From NCBI GenBank assembly GCA_020636225.1, contig JACJYI010000003.1, forward strand, positions 124,001 to 188,000: a stretch of DNA of 64,000 nucleotides. The letters run 5' to 3'. A program made the translations under genes and the position numbers. The notes beneath the pieces are model-generated. The model had not been told where the DNA came from and did not search any database. It worked only from the letters and a program-made list of their open reading frames with translations. Source of the DNA: Lewinellaceae bacterium (GTDB taxonomy: Bacteria > Bacteroidota > Bacteroidia > Chitinophagales > Saprospiraceae). Positions within the stretch are counted from its first letter, which is position 1; each line of letters starts with the position of its first letter. Positions 25,455 to 34,684 of this stretch are shown here, one piece after another.

Positions 25455-26756
25455 ATGAGAACCCTGAAAAATTCAATGAAATGGCTGGCCCTGTTGGTCT
25501 TCGGCTTGGCAATGGGACAGCAAGCGTATGCTCAGTTCGGTGATGTCCAGTACTATCGTCCATGGGACAAGCGTGGTGTCAACCAGTTCGAGAATACAAA
25601 AAGCACGGACATCGACGGCGACTTCAAAGTTCGCGTGGGTGGTGACTTCGCCCAGCAGTTTCAGATGCTGACGCATGAGAATGCAGCTGGTGAAGGGATC
25701 GATGGTGGATTGTATGACCTCGGCCCTGGTTTCAACCTGGCTACCGCCAACCTGAACCTGGACGTTCAGTTGGGCGATGGTATCCGTCTGGCTCTGGAAA
25801 ACTATATGTCCTCCCGCCACCACTCCGAGTTCTGGGTGAAGGGTGGCTATATCCAGGTGGACAAGCTGCCAATGTTCGGCAATCCTCAGTGGTGGACAGA
25901 CTATGTCACCGCCAAGATCGGTCACTTTGAAGTGAACTACGGCGACCAGCACTTCCGTCGGACGGACAACGGTAATGCCATGTGGAACCCGTTCGTGGGC
26001 AACTACATCATGGATGCCTTTGCCACGGAGATCGGTGGTGAAGTCTATGTCAAATTGCCAAGTGGCTTCATGGCCATGGTTGGTATCACTGGTGGTTTGA
26101 TCGGTGGTGACGTTCAAAGTGTTGAGAATTCAGACGTGAAGAAAAATCCAAGTGTCCTGTTGAAGCTGGCCTATGACAAGCAGATGAATGAGGACCTGCG
26201 GGTTCGCCTGTCCGGTTCGATGTACTACAATGGCAACACCAAGCGGAACACCCTGTATGCAGGTGACCGTACCGGTTCACGTTACTATCTGGTCATGGAA
26301 GCCGATGGTGCTGCTGCCGGAACCAACTTCACTTCCGGTCGTTTCAATCCGAACCTGCGGAACAAGATCACGGCCATCCAGATCAACCCATTTGTCAAGT
26401 TCAAGGGTCTGGAGTTCTTCGGTACCTATGAAATGGCTTCCGGTGGTGTGAACACAGGTGGTGACAATTTTGAAGATCGTACGGCTACTCAGATCGCAGC
26501 CGAATTGATCTATCGCTTTGGTGCGACCGAGAATGTCTACGTTGGTGGACGTTACAATATGATCAGTGGTGAACTGTTCACCGGATCGACTGAAACTGCA
26601 AGCATCGATCGTATCCAGGTGGCTGCCGGTTGGTTTGTGACTCAAAACCTCCTGCTGAAGCTGGAATATGTGACACAAAATTATACAGACTTTACCGGTC
26701 TGTTGGACGAAGGTAAGTTTGGCGGCATCATGATTGAAGCCGTTGCTGGATTCTGA
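25455..26756 (+). CDS. Outer-membrane porin-like beta-barrel protein
   Basis: 433 residues. Signal peptide (about 8-26, ending GQQAYAQ). The mature protein is made of alternating strands with Tyr/Phe/Trp at strand ends (YVKLPSGFMAMVGITGG, NVYVGGRYNMISGELF, NLLLKLEYVTQNYTD) and finishes EAVAGF, a barrel-type C-terminal Phe. The family cannot be named more exactly; it is probably a porin of around 16 strands. It sits 45 bp after the YceI gene and ends in a strong terminator, so the two are probably cotranscribed. Codon use looks highly biased, as in abundant proteins. Confidence 0.82.
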   Translation: MRTLKNSMKWLALLVFGLAMGQQAYAQFGDVQYYRPWDKRGVNQFENTKSTDIDGDFKVRVGGDFAQQFQMLTHENAAGEGIDGGLYDLGPGFNLATANLNLDVQLGDGIRLALENYMSSRHHSEFWVKGGYIQVDKLPMFGNPQWWTDYVTAKIGHFEVNYGDQHFRRTDNGNAMWNPFVGNYIMDAFATEIGGEVYVKLPSGFMAMVGITGGLIGGDVQSVENSDVKKNPSVLLKLAYDKQMNEDLRVRLSGSMYYNGNTKRNTLYAGDRTGSRYYLVMEADGAAAGTNFTSGRFNPNLRNKITAIQINPFVKFKGLEFFGTYEMASGGVNTGGDNFEDRTATQIAAELIYRFGATENVYVGGRYNMISGELFTGSTETASIDRIQVAAGWFVTQNLLLKLEYVTQNYTDFTGLLDEGKFGGIMIEAVAGF

Positions 26757-26779
26757 TGAAGCGTTAGAATGAATCGAGT

Positions 26780-26816
26780 GGGCTGCCCCGATGATGTCGG
26801 GGCGGCCCTTTTTCTT
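26780..26816 (+). terminator. Intrinsic terminator of the yceI-porin unit
   Basis: A 12-bp stem, GGGCTGCCCCGA paired with TCGGGGCGGCCC (one G-U pair), a 5-base loop and a TTTTTCTT tract, 23 bases after the porin stop. Confidence 0.9.
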
Positions 26817-26856
26817 GACTGCTTTCCGCAGGAATTGTCACGAGCCACCTACCCCT

Positions 26857-27459
26857 ATGATCCATATGTTCATGCCCTTCCTACTCGGATTCTGGGGATC
26901 GATCATGGGCCCCTCCCAATCAGGGCCATCCTTTATGATCGATCCGGGTTCGACCCTGGAGATCCATGGCTCCTCCAATGTCAACACCTTCATTTGCCTG
27001 TGCCGGCAGTCATTTGTCCCCATGCCCTGGTCCTCGTCGGGTGATCTGGAGCCGGGACAGGGAGAGTGGCGTTTCAAGAATACCCGGCTGACCCTCCAAA
27101 CCCAATTGTTCGACTGTGGCAACAAGGTGATGAACAAGGATTTCTATCTGGCCCTGAAGGCCAAAGAACATCCCAGAATGCAGATCGAGCTCCAGTCGAT
27201 CGAAAAAGGCCAGGTCATCGGACCGGCCTGGACGACATTGGCCACGCATACCTTGATCACCATTGCCGGAAGGAGCCGGCAGGTACCGATCCATGCGAAG
27301 GTCCGCCGCCTGACATCAACAAAATTGCAGGTGATCGCTGAGAAGCCCTTGAAGATGACCGACTTCGGGATCCATCCCCCGACGGCCCTGATGGGCATGA
27401 TCAAGACGAATGATGACATCACCATCCACATGAACCTGATCCTGCATATCCTGGGATAA
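26857..27459 (+). CDS. YceI family protein (copy 2, diverged)
   Basis: About 200 residues with a hydrophobic N-terminus (MFMPFLLGFWGSIMG). YceI features remain: STLEIHGSSNVNTFICLC near the start, KEHPRMQIELQSI in the middle, LITIAGRSRQVPI, and IHPPTALMGMIKTND near the end. Cys residues in the first strand (FICLCRQ, FDCGNK) are not seen in copy 1. It follows the porin gene's terminator, so it needs its own promoter. Start: the ATG at 26857 is used; an ATG 9 bases later is possible. Confidence 0.82.
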   Translation: MIHMFMPFLLGFWGSIMGPSQSGPSFMIDPGSTLEIHGSSNVNTFICLCRQSFVPMPWSSSGDLEPGQGEWRFKNTRLTLQTQLFDCGNKVMNKDFYLALKAKEHPRMQIELQSIEKGQVIGPAWTTLATHTLITIAGRSRQVPIHAKVRRLTSTKLQVIAEKPLKMTDFGIHPPTALMGMIKTNDDITIHMNLILHILG

Positions 27460-27465
27460 AGATGA

Positions 27466-28068
27466 TCAGCCGATCAATTCATCCATCAAGTGCCCGAAAT
27501 CATGGGGCGGCAGGTAGGACCTGTCTGTATAATAGGTGGTGATGAATTTGAGGTTGCAGGCATGGCCTGTGCACTTGAGGAGTTCAATGGTGATATTCCC
27601 GTATAGTTGATCTGTGGGTTCGTCGGTGGCACGATTCAGGGGAGGCTTCAGATAATGTTTTTCCACGGTTTCCCGTCGACCTTGACGGTCACGGATCCTT
27701 CGATCGGAAACTGCCAGCCGATAGCCCAGCTTCCGGATCCTGTCTCGCAAATCATCCATGATGTGCACCGCCTCCGCGGCCAGCTCGGGATCCTCCTGGA
27801 GATAGAGGATGAACCCGTTGGTCGTCTGGAATTCCAGGAAATCCAGGGATTCGTCTTCCGGGTCCATACCCGCCCGATGGATATTGTAGGCGTGCCGGAG
27901 GCGTTCCAGGAAGCTCACGTCCCCTTCCCGGCGTTTCCACTCACGGAAGGCATCCTGTTCCTCTTCTGACCGGTCCAGTAGTTCATGCACCTCGGTCACC
28001 TGTCCTGAGGATGGTGCGGACGAGGCGGGTAGCCATTGGTTGAGCAATTGTCTGACTTTAGACCACAT
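27466..28068 (-). CDS. Conserved hypothetical protein
   Basis: A 200-residue soluble, helix-rich protein starting MWSKVRQLLNQWLP. The first 90 residues are charged helices (EEEQDAFREWKRREGD, ERLRHAYNIHR). The last third has a small beta part with two Cys (LLKCTGHACNLKF). I recognise no family and see no signal peptide or catalytic motif. It converges with the second yceI gene (6 bases between stops) and is divergent from the nitroreductase gene (122 bp). Confidence 0.7.
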   Translation of the reverse strand: MWSKVRQLLNQWLPASSAPSSGQVTEVHELLDRSEEEQDAFREWKRREGDVSFLERLRHAYNIHRAGMDPEDESLDFLEFQTTNGFILYLQEDPELAAEAVHIMDDLRDRIRKLGYRLAVSDRRIRDRQGRRETVEKHYLKPPLNRATDEPTDQLYGNITIELLKCTGHACNLKFITTYYTDRSYLPPHDFGHLMDELIG

Positions 28069-28190
28069 GGGCAGGGTGGAGCCGATCCGGGGTTTTTGAA
28101 TGGAGGCGTTCTGTAGGGGTATAACAAGGATGACCGGAAAGGGTTTTCACACACCCGGGTTGTCCTGTACCTTCACGTTTAAAAAAGCGA

Positions 28191-28766
28191 ATGCAACCGG
28201 AAGTCCTCAACCATGTGATCCGCCGTCGAAGGTCCATCTTTCCACCCCTGTTCTCCGAGGAGCCGGTAGCACGTGATGTGATCCTGCAGATGCTGGAGAA
28301 TGCCAATTGGGCACCTACCCACCGCCGCACCGAACCATGGCGATTCCAGGTGTTTCGGGGTGAAGCGCTGCACCGGCTGGCCCGGTTCATGACCGAAGCC
28401 TATGCGGAGCAACATGCCGGCCCGACGTTCTCCGAGGCCAAGGCAGCCAAGATCAGCAAGAACATCCTTCGCTCGGACACGGTCATCATCATCATCCTTC
28501 AGCGGGATCGGGAGGAGCGTGTTCCGGAATGGGAAGAGATTGCCGCCCTGTCGGCGGCTGTCCAGAACCTGTGGTTGACAGCCACGGCCTATGGCCTGGG
28601 AGGGTACTGGTCTACGCCCGGTACGCTGCCCGCGCTGACCGATTGGCTGGCGCTGCCGGAAGGGCAACGCTGCATGGGCTTGTTCTACCTGGGCCATCCA
28701 CAATTGGTCGACGTCACCAGTGAACGAGGGCCGGTCGACGACAAGGTGATCTGGGTGGAATCCTGA
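28191..28766 (+). CDS. Nitroreductase family protein (FMN-dependent)
   Basis: 191 residues with the nitroreductase (YdjA-like) pattern: VIRRRRSIFP near the start, NANWAPTHRRTEPWRF for flavin contact, an AALSAAVQNLWLTATAYGLGGYWS helix (here cited as QNLWLTATAYGLGGYWS), and a closing beta region (GLFYLGHP). It would reduce nitro or quinone-like substrates with NAD(P)H. The natural substrate is unknown. The start is the ATG at 28191. The membrane pyrophosphatase gene follows by 98 bp with its own promoter-like box. Confidence 0.9.
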   Translation: MQPEVLNHVIRRRRSIFPPLFSEEPVARDVILQMLENANWAPTHRRTEPWRFQVFRGEALHRLARFMTEAYAEQHAGPTFSEAKAAKISKNILRSDTVIIIILQRDREERVPEWEEIAALSAAVQNLWLTATAYGLGGYWSTPGTLPALTDWLALPEGQRCMGLFYLGHPQLVDVTSERGPVDDKVIWVES

Positions 28767-28814
28767 GCGACACGCATTCTCGAGGATTGACAGGCAAGGT
28801 TGGTGCGCTTTTCT

Positions 28815-28822
28815 TACCTTTG
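28815..28822 (+). promoter_or_regulatory. Candidate -7 box for hppA
   Basis: TACCTTTG, a perfect TAnnTTTG match, lies 42 bases before the ATG at 28865. Confidence 0.55.
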
Positions 28823-28864
28823 TCGGTCTTTTTCAATCAGAACTCACACAAAACGACAAACGGA

Positions 28865-31114
28865 ATGGAGAATCTCGTTTACCTGTTGCCCCTCTTTGGT
28901 GTCCTGGGGCTGATCTATATGGCCTTCCTGTTCAATTGGGTCGGCAAGCAAGAAGATGGCGATGATCGCATGCGAAAGATCGCCGGATTTATTGCCGATG
29001 GGGCCATGTCCTTCCTCAAGGCTGAGTATCGGGTACTGGCCATTTATGTGGTCATTGCCGGTTCGCTGCTTGGATTCCTGTCTACCCAGGTCGAGACGAC
29101 CCACTGGTTCATCGTGGTGGCCTTCGTGATCGGTGCCATCTTCTCCGTGGTCGCCGGATTCATCGGCATGCGGATCGCGACCAAGGCCAACGTCCGGACC
29201 ACCCATGCTGCCCGGACGAGCCTGTCCAAGGCGCTGCAGGTTTCCTTCCGTGGCGGTACGGTCATGGGTCTTGGCGTAGCCGGATTGGCTGTCTTTGGCC
29301 TGGCTGCACTCTTTGCATTTCTCTTTTCCTGGTTGATGGGCGGACAATGGACCAGCGTCCATGACATGACCATCGTCCTGGAGGCCCTGGCCGGTTTCTC
29401 CCTCGGCGCAGAATCAATCGCCCTGTTCGCTCGTGTCGGTGGCGGTATCTATACCAAGGCCGCTGACGTGGGCGCTGACCTGGTCGGTAAGGTTGAAGCG
29501 GGCATTCCCGAGGATGATCCTCGTAACCCCGCCACGATCGCGGATAACGTTGGTGATAACGTCGGTGATGTCGCCGGCATGGGTGCCGACCTCTTCGGTT
29601 CCTATGTCGCAACGGTACTGGCCGCCATGGTGCTCGGCAACTATGTGATCCGGGACATGGGTGGCCAGGTCGGGGATATCTTTGGCGGTCTGGGCCCCAT
29701 CCTGCTGCCCATCTTCATTGCCGGTATCGGGATCATCTTCTCCATTATCGGGACATGGATGGTACGCGTATCCGACAACACCCCAACGGAATCAGCGGTG
29801 TCCAGAGCGTTGAACATGGGCAACTGGACGGCACTCCTCCTGACGGGCGTGGCATCCTACTTTGCCATCCACTGGCTGTTGCCGGAAATGATGACCATGA
29901 ACTTCTTCAGTGTCGGAGATGTCAGCGTTACCCCGAATGATGTCTTTTACGCTGTGCTGGTCGGCCTGTTCGTCGGAGGAGCGATCTCCTATATGACGGA
30001 ATACTATACGGCCATTGGTAAAAAGCCGGTGATGGACATTGTGGCCAAATCTGCCACCGGTGCCGCTACCAATATCATTGGAGGCCTTGGCGTAGGCATG
30101 ATCTCCACCGCCGGTCCGATCATCCTGTTTGCCGGGGCGATCTGGGCGGCGTATTCATTCGCGGGTTTCTATGGGGTGGCCATTGCCGCTTCGGCCATGA
30201 TGGCCACCACGGCGATGCAGCTGGCGATTGATGCCTTCGGTCCGATCGCGGACAATGCGGGCGGTATCGCCGAAATGAGCGAACTGCCCAAGGAAGTGCG
30301 GACCCGCACGGATATCCTGGATTCTGTAGGAAACACCACCGCGGCTATCGGAAAGGGCTTTGCCATTGCCTCGGCTGCCCTGACCGCCCTGGGTCTGTTC
30401 GCTGCCTATGTGACCTTCACGGGCATTGACGGGATCAACATCTTCAAGGCGGATGTCCTGGCGGCCCTGTTCCTGGGTGGCATGATCCCGGTCGTCTTCA
30501 GCGCCCTGGCAATGAACTCCGTGGGCAAAGCAGCCATGGAAATGGTCAAGGAGGTGCGCCGTCAGTTCAAGGAGATCCCGGGCATCATGGAAGGCACGGG
30601 CATGCCTGAATATGGCAAGTGTGTGGAGATCTCCACCAAGGCCGCGTTGAAGGAGATGATGCTCCCCGGCCTGATCGCCATTGTATCCCCCATTCTGGTC
30701 GGATTCTTCATGGGCCCGGAAGCGCTGGGCGCCTATATGGCCGGTGTCACTGTATCGGGTGTCCTCTGGGCCATCTTCCAGAACAACGCCGGTGGTGCCT
30801 GGGACAACGCCAAGAAATCCTTCGAGTCAGGCGTCAGCATTGATGGCGAGATGCACTATAAGGGTTCAGATGCGCATAAGGCTGCTGTGACCGGTGATAC
30901 GGTCGGTGATCCGTTCAAGGATACGTCTGGTCCATCGATGAACATCCTGATCAAACTGTCCTGCCTGGTAGGTCTGGCGATTGCCCCCATTTTGGGCGAG
31001 ATCTACGGGAATGGCCATGACGAGGCCCCTGCCACGGATACGGAGCAAATGCAACTCCGCCAGATGAACCAACAGGAATCGGCTCCCGAAGATGCCGATG
31101 CCTACCAGCTCTGA
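28865..31114 (+). CDS. hppA: Membrane-bound ion-pumping pyrophosphatase
   Basis: 749 residues and about 16 transmembrane helices. The diphosphate-binding signature DVGADLVGKVEAGIPEDD with DPRNPATIADNVGDNVGD lies at about 200-240. The sequence GNTTAAIGKG (about 490) has Ala where K+-independent enzymes have Lys, so this is a K+-dependent type. It hydrolyses pyrophosphate and pumps Na+ (or H+) out of the cytoplasm; which ion cannot be fixed here. The ATG at 28865 starts MENLVYLLPLF, as in homologs. A TACCTTTG -7 box is 42 bases upstream, and a strong terminator follows. Confidence 0.95.
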   Translation: MENLVYLLPLFGVLGLIYMAFLFNWVGKQEDGDDRMRKIAGFIADGAMSFLKAEYRVLAIYVVIAGSLLGFLSTQVETTHWFIVVAFVIGAIFSVVAGFIGMRIATKANVRTTHAARTSLSKALQVSFRGGTVMGLGVAGLAVFGLAALFAFLFSWLMGGQWTSVHDMTIVLEALAGFSLGAESIALFARVGGGIYTKAADVGADLVGKVEAGIPEDDPRNPATIADNVGDNVGDVAGMGADLFGSYVATVLAAMVLGNYVIRDMGGQVGDIFGGLGPILLPIFIAGIGIIFSIIGTWMVRVSDNTPTESAVSRALNMGNWTALLLTGVASYFAIHWLLPEMMTMNFFSVGDVSVTPNDVFYAVLVGLFVGGAISYMTEYYTAIGKKPVMDIVAKSATGAATNIIGGLGVGMISTAGPIILFAGAIWAAYSFAGFYGVAIAASAMMATTAMQLAIDAFGPIADNAGGIAEMSELPKEVRTRTDILDSVGNTTAAIGKGFAIASAALTALGLFAAYVTFTGIDGINIFKADVLAALFLGGMIPVVFSALAMNSVGKAAMEMVKEVRRQFKEIPGIMEGTGMPEYGKCVEISTKAALKEMMLPGLIAIVSPILVGFFMGPEALGAYMAGVTVSGVLWAIFQNNAGGAWDNAKKSFESGVSIDGEMHYKGSDAHKAAVTGDTVGDPFKDTSGPSMNILIKLSCLVGLAIAPILGEIYGNGHDEAPATDTEQMQLRQMNQQESAPEDADAYQL

Positions 31115-31137
31115 TCCTTGAGCTGAACAGATTACGA

Positions 31138-31176
31138 GTGGTCCTTTCCCGCCAGGGGAAGGACCACTTTTCATTT
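31138..31176 (+). terminator. Intrinsic terminator of hppA
   Basis: A 13-bp stem (GTGGTCCTTTCCC paired with GGGGAAGGACCAC, one G-U pair), a GCCA loop and TTTTCATTT. Confidence 0.9.
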
Positions 31177-31185
31177 AGGCCAACA

Positions 31186-31674
31186 TCAGAGGAATCGTTC
31201 CAGGACAATGGCCGCCTTGGCGCTGTAAAAGGCATCGGGTCCGTCCACCAGTTCCTGCATGATCTGCCGGGCTTCGGCGATCCGGTCGGTCTTCAGGAGC
31301 GACAAGCCGAGATACCAGGTCGCATCCGGATAATAGTCAGGATCGTTCACCCGGATTTCTTCCATGATGGCGATGACCCGCTCATCCTGGCCCGTTTCCA
31401 GGTAGCTCAGGCCCAGTTGGAACCACGCATCGGTCTGCCGGGGGTGTTCGGCCAGATAGCTTTCCAGTTGCTGGATCTCCCCGACCAGATCACCTTGGTC
31501 ATGCCGGGTCAGGATATCATCGATCATGGCCTGCTCCCTCGCAAGCGCAGGGGATTCGGGGTCCTTGAACAGGGCCTGCCTCTCTTCGTGCTGACGGGAC
31601 CACCACCACAGGCTGAAGACCAGGACCAGGATCACTCCTGTCGCGATGCCAATGGTGGTTCGGTATCGTTGCAT
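31186..31674 (-). CDS. Membrane-anchored tetratricopeptide repeat protein
   Basis: 162 residues. One N-terminal transmembrane helix (about 8-25, IGIATGVILVLVFSLWWW), then two to three TPR-like units (LESYLAEHPRQTDAWFQLGLSYLETG, cited in part: AWFQLGLSYLETG; DATWYLGLSLLKTDRIAEA). TPR repeats mediate protein contacts, here outside or along the inner membrane. No partner can be named. The gene converges with hppA, and its stop is 10 bases past the terminator of hppA. Confidence 0.82.
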   Translation of the reverse strand: MQRYRTTIGIATGVILVLVFSLWWWSRQHEERQALFKDPESPALAREQAMIDDILTRHDQGDLVGEIQQLESYLAEHPRQTDAWFQLGLSYLETGQDERVIAIMEEIRVNDPDYYPDATWYLGLSLLKTDRIAEARQIMQELVDGPDAFYSAKAAIVLERFL

Positions 31675-31850
31675 GTTGGTTGAGTTGGAGGTTGCAAAAA
31701 CTCCGGCCAGAAAGGGGCAATCGCTTTCCCGGCCAGTGAATTCAGGATGTCAAATGTCGATGACCTGAACTGTCTTGCTTGTTCCTTTTCCCTGGCACCA
31801 AGATCGGAATTTCCATCCGCTTGGTCAAGCTGATCGGGAGGATCGTTGGC

Positions 31851-32927
31851 CTATTTGAAATGGGCCGTTCGCAGGATCACTTCCAGTTGCTGCATCCATT
31901 CCCGCTTGGATTTTCCCGGTCCGTAGATGAATCCGGTGGCCACGATCAGCGACCGCTGGTCCGGACTCTGGATGAGATAGCTGATGAAGGGGCCGCCCAT
32001 GAAATCATTCTGCATGGACCAGATCCCCCGCACCTCCATGGCGTATTGTCCGTCCAGGGATTGCTGGGAAAAGAACATGGGCAGGTCGCGGTCATCCACC
32101 TGCATGCGGGTGTTCTCGATCTGGCTGGTGACGATGCGGGTCATCCGGTCGTGGATGGCCCGGAATCCCTCCAGGCTGAACTGCTCAGGCGAGGTATAGG
32201 GGATCTTCCTGAACATGAGGCTGAGGGTGATGTCTGTGGCATCCTTGCGAAGCCAGAGGGAGCTGTCGATATCCAGGCCAGTGACAAACTCGCCCGGGAT
32301 CCGGAATGACGCGCCGGTAAGTTCGCGCACCTGGTTGCCCAGGGCGGCATTTTCCCGGGCGGCATAGGCCTGGCTTTCGATGATGGGCAGGTCGTGTTCC
32401 TTGAGCTTGCTGAGCATGGCCGGCCCACGTTCGACGATGGCCCGATAGACCTCCTCGGCATTGCGGCCATAGATATAGAAGATGACCTGATTGGTCGCCC
32501 ATCGGTTCTGGACCAATTTGACAGAATAGGGTTTGCCGGCCGGCAACACGCTGTCACCGAGATCCTTGCGGATCAGGTCATCGATCTTGCTGCCACGAAG
32601 GCCTTCATGACTGACGATCAGGTAGGACCGCAGTTCCTTTCTCGCCGGCTTGTATTCCAGCTCCTTGTAGTCGAAGTGGGTCAGGTCATAGAGGGGCTCG
32701 GGCCGGGGCAGGATCAGGAATGGAGCACCAAAGGTATAATCCACACTGTCCCTCAATCCTTCTTCCCACCAGGTGCTGTCCGCGATCACCACCAGCTTGT
32801 TGGCCTTGCCGAAGGCAGCCGGCAGGATACCCGCCCTGGAAGACATGGTGTCCGGTCCGCAGGAGGCCAATCCCAGCAGAGTGATGGTGAACAGGAAAAG
32901 GATCGGAAAAAAGGTGTTGATCTTCAT
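31851..32927 (-). CDS. DUF4837 family lipoprotein
   Basis: 358 residues with a lipoprotein signal peptide (LGLASC, Cys at about 21). The DUF4837 pattern is clear: KLVVIADSTWWEEGLRDSV near the start, LPRPEPLYDLTHFDYKEL, and a C-terminal half with LIQSPDQRSLIVATGFIYGP. The family is restricted to Bacteroidota as far as I know and has no known function. The ATG at 32927 was chosen for the signal peptide; a TACTTTTG box precedes it. Its stop is 176 bp upstream of the TPR gene's start. Confidence 0.9.
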   Translation of the reverse strand: MKINTFFPILFLFTITLLGLASCGPDTMSSRAGILPAAFGKANKLVVIADSTWWEEGLRDSVDYTFGAPFLILPRPEPLYDLTHFDYKELEYKPARKELRSYLIVSHEGLRGSKIDDLIRKDLGDSVLPAGKPYSVKLVQNRWATNQVIFYIYGRNAEEVYRAIVERGPAMLSKLKEHDLPIIESQAYAARENAALGNQVRELTGASFRIPGEFVTGLDIDSSLWLRKDATDITLSLMFRKIPYTSPEQFSLEGFRAIHDRMTRIVTSQIENTRMQVDDRDLPMFFSQQSLDGQYAMEVRGIWSMQNDFMGGPFISYLIQSPDQRSLIVATGFIYGPGKSKREWMQQLEVILRTAHFK

Positions 32928-32941
32928 ATCGGGAAGTTCCA

Positions 32942-32949
32942 CAAAAGTA
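32942..32949 (-). promoter_or_regulatory. Candidate -7 box for the DUF4837 gene
   Basis: On the minus strand TACTTTTG, a perfect TAnnTTTG match, lies 14 bases before the ATG at 32927. Confidence 0.55.
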
Positions 32950-33000
32950 GACATTCTTCAAAAGGATGCACGCCGGAGCCGGGTTGGTGCATGGGTCTCC

Positions 33001-33756
33001 CTAAAACAGGAAGATTTTCAGGATGGAGGCCAACACCACGATGATCAGCAGGCGATAGGCCCAGATCCTGGCCTGCGCGTACCGGGAGGCATATCGGGCG
33101 GTCAGGAATCCCCCCAGGGCCTGGCCGCTGGCGATGACCAGTCCGACCCGCCAGTCAATTCGACCCGTGTACTGGAAGACCACGATCAGGGCCAGGGTGA
33201 AAATGGCGATGACCAACCCCTTGATGGCATTGGCCCGGATCACATCATATCCGGCACCGAGCACCATGGCCGCCAGGAAGAAGATGCCCATACCCATTTG
33301 AATGAAGCCGCCGTAGAACCCGAGCAACAGGAAGATGGGAATGACAAACCCGTAATTGGGCCGTTCACTCACCGTCATCTCACGGATCCAGCGTTCCGGC
33401 TTGACCAGGATGACGAGGAGCATGACAATGAGCAGGTAGCCGAAGACGGACCGGAATTGCTCGTTGCTGACCTGTAGAGCCGTCCAGACACCGGGGATGG
33501 CACCGAGAAAGGTGATGAGGATATAGGGCCGGGCCTGCCGGATGTCCAGTTTACCTTCGCGGTAGAAGGCCCAGCTGCCCAGGGCAGATTGGGAGAAGAT
33601 GCCCAGGCGGTTGGTCCCATTGGCGATGTTCCCCGGGAGGCCCAGCAGTTCGGTCATGATGGACAGGGTGATGGCCGAGCCGTTACCGGCCAGGGTGTTG
33701 ATCACGCCGGCCAGGAAGCCGCCGCCCATGGCCAGGAGCAGGTAGAGCGGGTCCAT
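33001..33756 (-). CDS. TSUP/TauE-SafE family transporter
   Basis: 251 residues with about eight hydrophobic helices and the TSUP start pattern GGGFLAGVINTLAGNGSAITL (cited in part: GFLAGVINTLAGNG) repeated in weaker form (LLGFYGGFIQMGMGIFFL). The family exports sulfite or organosulfur compounds and other anions; the substrate here is unknown. It overlaps the methylmalonyl-CoA epimerase gene by one base (TAATG), so the two are probably cotranslated, though their functions are not obviously linked. Confidence 0.9.
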   Translation of the reverse strand: MDPLYLLLAMGGGFLAGVINTLAGNGSAITLSIMTELLGLPGNIANGTNRLGIFSQSALGSWAFYREGKLDIRQARPYILITFLGAIPGVWTALQVSNEQFRSVFGYLLIVMLLVILVKPERWIREMTVSERPNYGFVIPIFLLLGFYGGFIQMGMGIFFLAAMVLGAGYDVIRANAIKGLVIAIFTLALIVVFQYTGRIDWRVGLVIASGQALGGFLTARYASRYAQARIWAYRLLIIVVLASILKIFLF

Positions 33757-34175
33757 TACAGGGTGTCGGATTCCGGGATGGACTGGCAGAGCTCGACCAG
33801 GACGCCCCCTGCGCTTTTCGGATGGATGAAACAGATCAGCTTGTTGTCGGCCCCCCGCTTCGGTTCATCGTTCAACAACCGGAATCCCTCCTGCTTCAGA
33901 CGGGCCATTTCGGCATGGATATCCGCGACATCAAAGGCGATGTGATGGATCCCTTCGCCTCGCTTGTCCAGATAGGCGGCAATGGGTGAATCCGGACGGG
34001 TGGCCATCAGCAGTTCGATCTTGGTCTCACCGGTGCGAAAAAAGGAGGTCATCACCCCTTCCGTTTCCACTTCTTCCATTTTGTAGGGCTCGACACCCAG
34101 GAGGCGGGTGTACAGGGCGTTGGCGTCAGCCAGATCTCGAACGGCGATGCCGATATGTTCGACTTGGTTCAGCAT
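33756..34175 (-). CDS. mce: Methylmalonyl-CoA epimerase
   Basis: 139 residues, a VOC (glyoxalase-fold) protein with the epimerase pattern: VEHIGIAVRDLADANALY at the start, KIELL, GEGIHHIAFDV and GVLVELCQ with metal ligands His and Glu. It converts (S)- to (R)-methylmalonyl-CoA in propionate/branched-chain acid use. The mutase itself is not in the window. A perfect TAGTTTTG box lies 19 bases upstream of the ATG. Confidence 0.92.
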   Translation of the reverse strand: MLNQVEHIGIAVRDLADANALYTRLLGVEPYKMEEVETEGVMTSFFRTGETKIELLMATRPDSPIAAYLDKRGEGIHHIAFDVADIHAEMARLKQEGFRLLNDEPKRGADNKLICFIHPKSAGGVLVELCQSIPESDTL

Positions 34176-34194
34176 AGGGTTCAGGTCTTTGCTG

Positions 34195-34202
34195 CAAAAC
34201 TA
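34195..34202 (-). promoter_or_regulatory. Candidate -7 box for the epimerase/TSUP operon
   Basis: On the minus strand TAGTTTTG, a perfect TAnnTTTG match, ends 19 bases before the ATG at 34175. Confidence 0.55.
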
Positions 34203-34294
34203 CGATTCCGGCAGGGTTAAGGGGGCGTTAAAGCCGGCCATCCGTTCTAACCGCAGATGGAACGGATAGTCTATCGGGTATAAAACTGAACGTC

Positions 34295-34615
34295 ATGAAG
34301 ACCAAACTCATTTTCATCCTCCTCCTGGGCTTCGGAATGTGGACAACGGCATCGGCCCAGGTTTGTGCACCGGCAATTGGTCAGACCCAGGTCAGGCAGC
34401 AGCAGCGCATCCATCAGGGAGTCCGTCAGGGCGATCTGACCCGGCGGGAGGCCTGGCAATTGAAGCGTCAGCAAGGGAAGATCCAATATATGAAGCGCCA
34501 GGCCTGGGCCGACGGGCGGATCACCAGGGGAGAAAAAGCCCGGATCCGCGCAGCCCAGCATCAGGCCAATCGCCACATTGCTGTGAAAAAACACAATCGC
34601 CGGGACCACTTCTGA
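34295..34615 (+). CDS. Small exported basic helical protein
   Basis: 106 residues. Signal peptide at 1-22 (ending ASAQ). The mature part is rich in Arg, Gln and Lys, with two similar helical units: GVRQGDLTRREAWQLKRQQ and QAWADGRITRGEKARIRAAQ. Each has an acidic Asp-Gly turn followed by a Thr-Arg helix start. I do not recognise a named family. No partner is visible. It is divergent from the epimerase gene and followed by a strong terminator. Confidence 0.75.
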   Translation: MKTKLIFILLLGFGMWTTASAQVCAPAIGQTQVRQQQRIHQGVRQGDLTRREAWQLKRQQGKIQYMKRQAWADGRITRGEKARIRAAQHQANRHIAVKKHNRRDHF

Positions 34616-34653
34616 ACCAACGAAAAACAGATTCTCATACGCAAGCCTGTTGG

Positions 34654-34684
34654 GGGCGCACGAAGGTGCGCCCTTTTTATTTTC
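34654..34684 (+). terminator. Intrinsic terminator after the small basic protein gene
   Basis: An 8-bp stem (GGGCGCAC with GTGCGCCC), a GAAG loop and TTTTTATTTTC. Confidence 0.88.
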
